A DNA stretch of 62,448 nucleotides from Roseibacillus persicicus (lineage in GTDB: Bacteria; Verrucomicrobiota; Verrucomicrobiia; Verrucomicrobiales; Akkermansiaceae). The notes beneath the pieces were generated by a model, which saw only the letters and a list, made by a program, of their open reading frames with translations, was not told the origin of the DNA and did no database searches. Every line of letters starts with the position of its first letter. The first letter of the stretch is position 1. Shown here in pieces: positions 18,231-25,239 of the stretch. The translations under genes and the position numbers were made by a program. The stretch is from positions 1 through 62,448 of the forward strand of contig NZ_BMXI01000001.1 of NCBI RefSeq assembly GCF_014651675.1, given 5' to 3'.

Positions 18231-19199
18231 ATGAAGCCACTTCTCACTCTTACCCTCTTTTGCACCCTCGCTCTTCCCTCCGTCGCCGCGGACAAGCTCA
18301 AGGCCCTCATTGTCGACGGCCAGAACAACCACGCGGTCTGGCCCAAGTCGACGATCATGATGAAACAGTATCTCGAGGAGACTGGCCTCTTCGAGGTCGA
18401 GATCGAGCGGACCAAGTTTCTTTGGAAACACGAACGCGAGGAGAAGTGGCTCGAATACGCTGGCACGGGAGCTTGGGAAGGCCTGAAGCAGCCCAAAGCA
18501 GATCCCGACTTCAACCCCGACTTCTCGAAGTATGACCTCGTCGTCAGCAACTTCGGTTACAATGCCGCTGGTTGGCCCGAGCAGACCAAGCGCAACCTCG
18601 AGGAATACATGAAAAACGGCGGAGGCTTGTCCATCGTCCACGCCGCCAACAACAGCTGGGCTGATTGGCCTGAATTCAACAAAATGATCGGCCTCGGCGG
18701 TTGGGGTGGCCGCAACGAGGAGCACGGCCCCTATGTTTACTACGACTCCGACGGCAACATTGTGCGTGATGACAGCCCCGGCAAATGCGGACATCACGGA
18801 CCTCAAAGCGAGTTTCTCGTCACTATGCGCGTGAAGGATCACCCTATCACCAAGGGTCTCCCCGACTTCTGGCTCCATAGCAAGGACGAGTGCTACTCCA
18901 AGCTCCGTGGTCCAGCGGAGAACATGACGATTCTCGCCACCGCCTCCGACACCCCTGCCTTGCAAAAGGAAGGCCGCAACGAGCCCATGCTGATGACGAT
19001 CGACTACGGCAAGGGTCGCGTCTTTCACACCACCCTGGGACATGACACCGAGGCCTTCGAAGGCGTCGGCTTCATCGTCACCTTCAAGCGCGGTTCAGAG
19101 TGGGCTGCCACCGGCAAAGTCACACAGGAAATCCCAGCAGACTTCCCTGCCAAGGATAAAGCGAAAGGCCGCACCTTTGAGTATCAGGGCAAGAAGTAA
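18231..19199 (+). CDS. Exported ThuA-domain protein
   Basis: A 322-residue protein with signal peptide MKPLLTLTLFCTLALPSVAA. The ThuA domain (glutamine-amidotransferase-like fold) begins KALIVDGQNNHAVWPKST (about 24-41). Other family marks are YDLVVSNFGYNA (about 102-113), GGGLSIVHAANNSW (about 130-143), HPITKGLPDFWLHSKDE and GRVFHTTLGHD (about 264-274). ThuA proteins are abundant in Verrucomicrobiota and Planctomycetota and are linked with sugar use, but their reaction is unknown. Only 5 bases separate its stop from the larB start, so the two are likely in one operon. Confidence 0.9.
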   Translation: MKPLLTLTLFCTLALPSVAADKLKALIVDGQNNHAVWPKSTIMMKQYLEETGLFEVEIERTKFLWKHEREEKWLEYAGTGAWEGLKQPKADPDFNPDFSKYDLVVSNFGYNAAGWPEQTKRNLEEYMKNGGGLSIVHAANNSWADWPEFNKMIGLGGWGGRNEEHGPYVYYDSDGNIVRDDSPGKCGHHGPQSEFLVTMRVKDHPITKGLPDFWLHSKDECYSKLRGPAENMTILATASDTPALQKEGRNEPMLMTIDYGKGRVFHTTLGHDTEAFEGVGFIVTFKRGSEWAATGKVTQEIPADFPAKDKAKGRTFEYQGKK

Positions 19200-19204
19200 C
19201 ACCC

Positions 19205-19975
19205 ATGAACCGCGATTCAATCCAGCAACTTCTCGAACAAGTTGCTGGAGGAAAAATGGACATCGAGTCCGCGATGAGCGAACTCGTTCATCTTCCCTTT
19301 GCTGAACTCGCCCACTCGACCCTCGATCTCCATCGCGAGCTTCGCCAAGGGTCTCCTGAAATCATCTTCGGCGAGAACAAGACGCCGCAACAAATCAGCG
19401 ACAACCTCATCCGTATTCATGCTGCCCACGGTAAAGCTCTGGCGACCCGGGTCGGCGCGGATAAGGCTGCTGAAATTTTGGCCACTTGGTCCCCCGGGCT
19501 CCCCGCTCCCAGCTACCAACCCTCCGCCCGCTGCCTGACTCTCGGACTGGGACAAGCTGCCAGCCCTGCAGACGGTGAGCGATACGTCGCCGTGGTCACC
19601 GCAGGCACCTCCGATTTGGCCATCTCCGACGAAGCCGCGCTCACGCTTCAATTTTTGGGCCATCGCTTTGTCCAAATCAATGACGTTGGGGTCGCGGGTC
19701 TGCACCGCCTTTTTCCCCATCTGGAGGTATTGCAGAAGGCCACCTGCATCATTGCCATTGCCGGAATGGAAGGCGCCCTGCCCAGCGTACTCGGCGGACT
19801 TCTGCCCGGCCCTATTGTCGCCGTTCCTACCTCCACCGGATATGGAATCGCCCGCGACGGCGAGACCGCGCTCCACGCCATGCTCACCTCCTGCGCCTCG
19901 GGAATCTCGGTAGTCAATATCGACAACGGCTTCGGCGCCGCTCTCTTTGCCCACGCTCTCTTGCGGCAGTTTTAG
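19205..19975 (+). CDS. larB: Nickel-pincer cofactor biosynthesis protein LarB
   Basis: A 256-residue protein. The C-terminal half is the PurE-like domain of LarB: VVTAGTSDLAISDEAALTLQ (about 125-144), NDVGVAGLHRL (about 159-169), CIIAIAGMEGALPSVLGGL (about 180-198) and VPTSTGYGI. LarB carboxylates the pyridinium ring of nicotinic acid adenine dinucleotide and hydrolyses the phosphoanhydride, the first step toward the NPN cofactor of lactate racemase and other LarA-type enzymes. It follows thuA by 5 bases. larC is 3.4 kb downstream; larE and larA are not in the window. Confidence 0.93.
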   Translation: MNRDSIQQLLEQVAGGKMDIESAMSELVHLPFAELAHSTLDLHRELRQGSPEIIFGENKTPQQISDNLIRIHAAHGKALATRVGADKAAEILATWSPGLPAPSYQPSARCLTLGLGQAASPADGERYVAVVTAGTSDLAISDEAALTLQFLGHRFVQINDVGVAGLHRLFPHLEVLQKATCIIAIAGMEGALPSVLGGLLPGPIVAVPTSTGYGIARDGETALHAMLTSCASGISVVNIDNGFGAALFAHALLRQF

Positions 19976-20148
19976 CTTCATCCAGCGGGGAACAATTGGC
20001 TCCCTCCGCACATCATGATGTCATTCATTTAAGGGTTCATGACTTCTTAATCACTAGAAAGACCTCGGACTTGGGCCATATTTCGTTTGTTCCAACTTTA
20101 ACCCAGTTTTATCGCCTAACGACTACCTAACGAATACTTCCTACTACA

Positions 20149-21168
20149 GTGATCCACGAGAACTCTCTCTCGGCCCGCCCTACGCTCGACAATCTTTCGA
20201 GCGACTTCTTCGTCACACCCGGCAACAGCCCGCTGGAACCGACTGCACCCGAGCATTGGGATGGAAGTATCTTATCCGCAATTTCGGAAGTCACGACCCG
20301 CTATCAGCCTTTGGCCAAGATTGGAACCGGAGCTTCGGCGGAAGTGTTTCGCGCATTGGACACGCGCTTCAATCGCCACGTAGCCCTCAAGCGATTCAAC
20401 AAGGAGGCCCTCGAACGGAGTGATGCGGAGTCCGACTATCATTCCGAAGTCGCCGCCGTTTCCCGAATCTGTCATCCTAACGTGGTTCGCGCCTACGACC
20501 TCGATGATGACGAGGACGGCCCCTTCATTATCTTTGAACTGATTGAGGGAATGGACCTTGAGACCCGGCTCAAGGAGCGCGCTCTTACAGCTGATGAAGT
20601 CCGCCACTTCATCGTGCAAGCACTAGAGGCCCTCATTGCGGTACATCAGACTGGCTTGGCCCACCTCGACCTCAAGCCCGCCAACTTCATGTCGACCAGT
20701 TCCGCAAACGGCATCCCCCATTACACCCTCATTGACTTTGGGCGAGCCTGTGATTCGGAGCGGGAAAAAGACCGCCGCGAGAGCACCACCAAACAGAGTT
20801 TGCGTGGGTCGATTCATTACATGGCTCCCGAACAGTTCACAAAGGGCGTGCTCGATGCGCGCACCGACTTGTATGCTCTCGGAATTCTTGCCTACGAGCT
20901 TCTAACAGGACAGAAGCCTTTCGACGGCGACAATGCCATCCAGGTGATGTCCGCCCACCTGACGAGTCGGGTGACGCCAATTGACGAAATCCTCCCCGAC
21001 CTTCCCGCTGGAATGGCACCCTGGATCATGGCCCTCATCGCCAACAACCCTGACGCCCGGCCTCAGACTGCGCAGGAAGCTCTCCGCAGTTTCCTGAGCC
21101 TCTCGACCCTCCAATTTGCCTCCTTGGAAGTGACCGAGCCTTTCCCTGTTTTAGATAAAACAGCTTGA
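20149..21168 (+). CDS. Hanks-type Ser/Thr protein kinase, cytoplasmic, non-RD
   Basis: A 339-residue protein starting at GTG 20149. A 50-residue N-terminal extension precedes the kinase domain: glycine loop IGTGASAEVF (58-67), ATP lysine in VALKRF (K81), helix-C Glu100, catalytic loop HLDLKPANF (172-180), DFG 196-198, and GSIHYMAPEQ (220-229). The catalytic Asp and Asn are intact, but Leu replaces Arg before the Asp, so it is a non-RD kinase that may not need activation-loop phosphorylation. There is no transmembrane helix or PASTA/TPR sensor part. The downstream gene encodes a large membrane protein that could be partner or substrate (inference). Confidence 0.92.
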   Translation: MIHENSLSARPTLDNLSSDFFVTPGNSPLEPTAPEHWDGSILSAISEVTTRYQPLAKIGTGASAEVFRALDTRFNRHVALKRFNKEALERSDAESDYHSEVAAVSRICHPNVVRAYDLDDDEDGPFIIFELIEGMDLETRLKERALTADEVRHFIVQALEALIAVHQTGLAHLDLKPANFMSTSSANGIPHYTLIDFGRACDSEREKDRRESTTKQSLRGSIHYMAPEQFTKGVLDARTDLYALGILAYELLTGQKPFDGDNAIQVMSAHLTSRVTPIDEILPDLPAGMAPWIMALIANNPDARPQTAQEALRSFLSLSTLQFASLEVTEPFPVLDKTA

Positions 21169-21272
21169 TCGAGATCGGGACAAGGTGACAGCCATGGCTG
21201 GGCTCCCTTCGAAACTGAAAAGCAAGGAAGCTGGCGGACGACTTTTTGAAGGCTTCACCAAGTCAATAGCCC

Positions 21273-23312
21273 GTGAAGAACGACTCCGAATCAGCTCCCA
21301 AGAATCTCTCCGAAGCCCTCACCCGGGGCTTCCAAGGGAGTGAAGAGAAGAGGCTGCAATGGCAGGCCTATTGCGAGGGCGCATTGTCACAAGCGAATGA
21401 AAAAGCCCTTCAGGAGGCCGAAACCCGACTCGCTCAGTCCGCTCGGGAAAGTCCGCAGCGCAAACGGCTTGGGAAGTTTTTCTCGATCAGCCTCATCGCG
21501 CTGGCTCTCCTACTGCAAGCGCTCCTCACGAAAGTGCTGCTCAAAAACTACGATCTGGGCTACGTCGAGCTCACTGGAAAATACGGCTTCGTGCACGGCA
21601 ACTACGGGGGACCACTTCCGACCCCGGCCACTCGGAAAAGACTCAGCGAAGAAGAGCTTCTCCTACTGAGTTGTGGCTTCCGCCATGACGACGAGAAACC
21701 CGCCTACGTGACCCTGCGTGAGCGACATCCGGACAACATCGCCTATCTCTGCGAGTATCTCGTGTGGGCCGAGGACCCCCGCCTCAAGCACTTCGAGCGA
21801 GCCATGGAACTCGATCCGGACAACGGTTGGCTAGCCCTGTTTTATGCCGGCCACCTCGCAGATCGCAGCCTCGTCTCAAATCTCGCTTACTCCTCCCGCA
21901 AAAAGGATGTTCCGAGACGAAAAATCAAGGATCAGGAGCAGTTTGAAAAGGCGCTCATGCTGATGAAGCGCGCTAGTGAGATGACCAGGTTCGAGCGCTA
22001 CCCCAATGAGCTTCAGGTTAGACGTGCGAACTTATTACTCCCTCCGAAAAACATTGCCGAGGAGACCGAATATCTGGTCGCCCTCTATCCCTCCAGCGAC
22101 GACAGCATGCGGATCCTTTCGCTGGCAAGTGCGGTTGAAGTGCAAGCGCACCTTCACGTTGAAAACAACGACCCTCAGAGTTTTCAAGAACTCGTCGAGA
22201 CGGCCCTCTCCATCATTCCACCCCTCTCCTCAGAAATGCACGGGACCATCGGCTCCCTGACGATTCAGAACTTCATGCGAACGCTGGGCGGAAAGCTTGG
22301 TCCAATGGCCCGCCAACTCGGACTCGAGACCTTGGCCAATCGACTGGAAGACTTGGACAACGGAATCACCAAGCTACAGGACTGGAGCAAATCGAGCCCC
22401 CCTCCGAAGTTCCCAGTAGCCAAATATGGCTCGCCAATGACCGAATTGATTTCCTCTTACCATGAGAAAATGCCGGGGATGGTGCAACCCTCAGTAGAAG
22501 ACCTCGAGCCTGCCCGGATGAAATTTCTTCTCAAGATGGAGAGATCGGTTTTGTCCGTCGCTACCGGATTTCTAACAGTGGCTGCGCTTCTCACCTTTTT
22601 TGCCAGTTTCTTATCCGCCAAAACCACTCGTCTGGCGGCGCTCAGTTTGGAAAAAGCCCTTCCTCCCTATCGCTGGCTCCTCACTCTCGCCGCCTCCTTC
22701 CTACTCCCGATCGTTGGCTATCTGATCGTGACCCGGCTCACTCCCCTCGGCGGTCTCGACCGGTCGGTGACCTACCACGCGGGACAGCCCCACGCCTATC
22801 ACATCGCCAGCACCATCGCGCTCGCCTTCCTGTTGCCCGTGGCCCTCACGAGCTTCTTCACCCACCGTCAGCTCAGTCGCCTCGGGCTCTCCCGACCGGC
22901 GGGCTGGACGATTTGGGTGCCCTGTCTGCTGGTTCTTCTCACCCTTCTCTCCGCCGGATTGATTCGCTATCAGCCTCAATTCGCTACCGAGGTTTCGGGA
23001 GCGTTCGGCGCCTTTGGTCTGCTCTTCTTCCTTTGCCATGTGCTGATGCGCGTGTTTGGTCCGCAACGTAACGAACTGGCCCGCATCCTTTCCTTGCGGC
23101 AACTGGCCCCCACCTTCGCCGGTCTTTCCATTCTCTTTTCCTCACTTCATATTGCCATCACTCTGCGCGAGAACCACTGGGTCAGGCAGGAGGAGTTTTT
23201 CCCGCAAAAGGGAGATCGCTTTCACCCCTCTCCGATGGACGCTACTTTCAGCCGACTCTATAGCGAACGCCTCGACACCATCATCGCGGGCTCACCTTTA
23301 TTCACTGAGTAG
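21273..23312 (+). CDS. Large membrane protein with TPR-like central region, unknown function
   Basis: A 679-residue protein starting at GTG 21273. The cytoplasmic N-terminus is charged (1-65) and one transmembrane helix lies at about 68-90. A helical periplasmic region (about 95-430) contains TPR-like pieces such as LCEYLVWAEDPRLKHFERAMELDPDN. About six more transmembrane helices lie between 437 and 650. No family recognised. It lies 104 bases after the kinase gene on the same strand and before larC. A single TTCTAACA motif lies in the coding sequence at 22570. A sensor or transport role coupled to the kinase is conceivable but unsupported. Confidence 0.7.
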   Translation: MKNDSESAPKNLSEALTRGFQGSEEKRLQWQAYCEGALSQANEKALQEAETRLAQSARESPQRKRLGKFFSISLIALALLLQALLTKVLLKNYDLGYVELTGKYGFVHGNYGGPLPTPATRKRLSEEELLLLSCGFRHDDEKPAYVTLRERHPDNIAYLCEYLVWAEDPRLKHFERAMELDPDNGWLALFYAGHLADRSLVSNLAYSSRKKDVPRRKIKDQEQFEKALMLMKRASEMTRFERYPNELQVRRANLLLPPKNIAEETEYLVALYPSSDDSMRILSLASAVEVQAHLHVENNDPQSFQELVETALSIIPPLSSEMHGTIGSLTIQNFMRTLGGKLGPMARQLGLETLANRLEDLDNGITKLQDWSKSSPPPKFPVAKYGSPMTELISSYHEKMPGMVQPSVEDLEPARMKFLLKMERSVLSVATGFLTVAALLTFFASFLSAKTTRLAALSLEKALPPYRWLLTLAASFLLPIVGYLIVTRLTPLGGLDRSVTYHAGQPHAYHIASTIALAFLLPVALTSFFTHRQLSRLGLSRPAGWTIWVPCLLVLLTLLSAGLIRYQPQFATEVSGAFGAFGLLFFLCHVLMRVFGPQRNELARILSLRQLAPTFAGLSILFSSLHIAITLRENHWVRQEEFFPQKGDRFHPSPMDATFSRLYSERLDTIIAGSPLFTE

Positions 23313-23366
23313 GAAAGGGCAGATGGCCCCGCTATTGAAAAGAGGCCAATTGTTTGGAAAGGGGAA

Positions 23367-23400
23367 GCGGGCAAAAGGGCAGAATTGTCCTTTCGCCCGC
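23367..23400 (+). other. Hairpin in the larC leader
   Basis: An inverted repeat, GCGGGC-AAAAGG (23367-23378) against CCTTTC-GCCCGC (23389-23400), with a 10-base loop and a small internal mismatch. It ends 25 bases before the larC ATG. There is no T-tract, so it is not a classical terminator. It could shape larC translation or end the upstream transcript weakly. Confidence 0.4.
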
Positions 23401-23425
23401 GCCGAAATCGCCTAACAATCCGGCC

Positions 23426-24628
23426 ATGAAGACGGCCTATTTCGACCTCGTTTCCGGTGCCTCCGGGGACATGCTTCTGGGGGCTCTGGTGGATGCGGGC
23501 TTGCCCATTGGCCAGCTGGAGGACGAACTGCGCAAGCTGCACCTCGACGACTTTCGCCTCAGCAGCGAGAAGGTGCTGAAGAACTGCTTTTCCGCAACCA
23601 AGGTCGATGTTCACGTGAGCGACCACGCTCCGGAACGCTATTTGGCGGACCTGCAAAAGGTGGTCACCGAGTCCCACCTTTCGGATTCGGTGAAGGAGAA
23701 GGCCAACCGGATTTTCCACCGGATTTGCGAGGCCGAAGCGGCCATCCACAACTCGGAGGTCGACAAGGTTCACCTCCATGAGGTCGGCGGCGTCGATGCC
23801 ATCGTCGATGTCTGCGGAGTGCTCGCCGGCTTGGAAGCCCTGGGCATCGAGCGCGTGATCGTTTCGCCCTTTCCCCTGGGACGCGGCTTTGTCTTCGGAG
23901 CCCATGGCGAGATCCCCCTTCCCGCCCCCGCCGCGCTCTCGCTGCTGAAAGGCTGTCCCATCGTGGGCAGCCCCATCGACAAGGAACTGGTGACTCCCAC
24001 CGGAGCTGCCATTCTGTCGGAAGTCGCCGATGGCTATGGGCCCATTCCTCCCATGACGCTCGATTCGATTGGCTACGGAGCCGGCACCGCGAACTTCAAG
24101 TATCCCAATGTGCTGCGGCTGATTCTCGGGGAGAGCGAGCAAAGGTTCGGCCTCATCACCGAGACCCTCGTGCAGCTGGAGAGCAATCTGGACGATGAAT
24201 CCCCCGAGATCGTGGGCCACGTGTCCCGCCTGCTGATGGACCAAGGCGCGCTCGACGTGGCCTTGCTCCCCGCGCAGATGAAGAAGGACCGCCCCGGCGT
24301 CCAGATTCAGGTTTTGGCCAAGCCCGCTCATGCCGACCGCTTGCAGGACATCCTCCTTTCGCAAACCTCCACCCTCGGGGTCCGGCGGAGTGAAGTTCGG
24401 CGCGACTCCTTGCCCCGCCGCAACGAGACCATCGAGACCGAACACGGCCCCATTCGCGTCAAGGTCGCCCAAGTCCCCGGCCAAGCGGCCAAAGTGATTC
24501 CCGAATACGAAGACTGCCGTGCCGCAGCCGAGAAGTCGGGCCTCCCGCTGGGAGAGCTTTACTACCGCGTCCGGCACGAGGCCGCCCACGCCCTCAACCT
24601 GCCCCACGACCACGAACCCTTTCTCTAA
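23426..24628 (+). CDS. larC: Nickel-pincer cofactor biosynthesis protein LarC (nickel insertase)
   Basis: A 400-residue protein from ATG 23426 (MKTAYFDLVSGASGDM); the open frame reaches 23354 but those residues are not LarC-like. The typical N-terminal motif FDxxSGASGDMxLGAL is followed by VHLHEVGGVDAIVDVCG (about 113-129), VTPTGAAIL (about 190-198) and the C-terminal half starting LVQLESNLDDESPE (about 247-260). LarC is a CTP-dependent cyclometallase that inserts nickel into the pincer. In lactobacilli larC is split and joined by programmed frameshifting; here it is one continuous frame. DUF5069 follows after 15 bases. Confidence 0.94.
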   Translation: MKTAYFDLVSGASGDMLLGALVDAGLPIGQLEDELRKLHLDDFRLSSEKVLKNCFSATKVDVHVSDHAPERYLADLQKVVTESHLSDSVKEKANRIFHRICEAEAAIHNSEVDKVHLHEVGGVDAIVDVCGVLAGLEALGIERVIVSPFPLGRGFVFGAHGEIPLPAPAALSLLKGCPIVGSPIDKELVTPTGAAILSEVADGYGPIPPMTLDSIGYGAGTANFKYPNVLRLILGESEQRFGLITETLVQLESNLDDESPEIVGHVSRLLMDQGALDVALLPAQMKKDRPGVQIQVLAKPAHADRLQDILLSQTSTLGVRRSEVRRDSLPRRNETIETEHGPIRVKVAQVPGQAAKVIPEYEDCRAAAEKSGLPLGELYYRVRHEAAHALNLPHDHEPFL

Positions 24629-24643
24629 CAACAAAACTACAAC

Positions 24644-25078
24644 ATGAGCAAAACCGTACCAACAATCAGCTCCGGCACCGCCGGTCCTCTCGGCGTCAAG
24701 CACCTCCCCCGCCTCTGGCAAAAAGCCTCCTTGGCCGCCGTGGACAAACTCCATGACGAGTATCCCGCCGCAGGTGCTGGCTATGACCAGATGACCCTCG
24801 ACGCCCTCAAGATCGACCGCGACACCTTCCTCAACTACATCAACAGCGAGAAGCCCAGCTACATTCAGCTCGAGGCTTGGGTAAAAGAAAATGGCACCAT
24901 CGACGCCGACGCCATTGCGGCCCACAACGCGGGCGTGGATGGCTACATCCACAGCGACGAAGTTCGCGCTGAGATCCTGGCAGGAGCCGGATTGGCTGAC
25001 GATGGCTCCATCAAGGATGCCGTCAACCTCAACAACCTCGACGACTGGGCCCTCTTCCACAAGGGAGAGATCGCCTAA
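24644..25078 (+). CDS. DUF5069 family protein
   Basis: A 144-residue protein. GPLGVKHLPRLWQKASL (about 14-30) is the family's opening signature, and the C-terminal half (about 85-140) has repeated short Asp/Gly-rich turns and the end LNNLDDWALFHKGE. Cytoplasmic; function unknown. It is the last gene before a strong terminator, 15 bases after larC, so probably the distal gene of the larC transcript. Confidence 0.8.
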   Translation: MSKTVPTISSGTAGPLGVKHLPRLWQKASLAAVDKLHDEYPAAGAGYDQMTLDALKIDRDTFLNYINSEKPSYIQLEAWVKENGTIDADAIAAHNAGVDGYIHSDEVRAEILAGAGLADDGSIKDAVNLNNLDDWALFHKGEIA

Positions 25079-25100
25079 GCTCGCGATAAAGCTCAGCTTC

Positions 25101-25134
25101 AACCACAGCGACGAACCCGTCGCTGTGGTTTTTT
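25101..25134 (+). terminator. Rho-independent terminator after DUF5069
   Basis: A perfect 13-bp stem (25101-25113 with 25118-25130) with an AACC loop is followed by six T (25129-25134). It is 22 bases past the DUF5069 stop and separates the lar region from the protease operon. Confidence 0.93.
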
Positions 25135-25239
25135 CGTCTCGGGGCCCCTCGCATTAATCAAGGCGCGCCCTTCCATTAGACCAGGTGTAAAGATGAACTA
25201 CGGTGAAGAGGTTTAAGTTAGAACCTACCTAAGCCCACA

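Noticed and set aside
20115-20134. Direct repeat CCTAACGA twice before the kinase
   Set aside because: Only two short copies and no recognisable promoter geometry; recorded but not called an operator.
23258-25102. A 614-residue open frame on the minus strand opposite larC and DUF5069
   Set aside because: It mirrors the codon bias of larC and DUF5069, which are both clearly real; its product is low-complexity with no family features.
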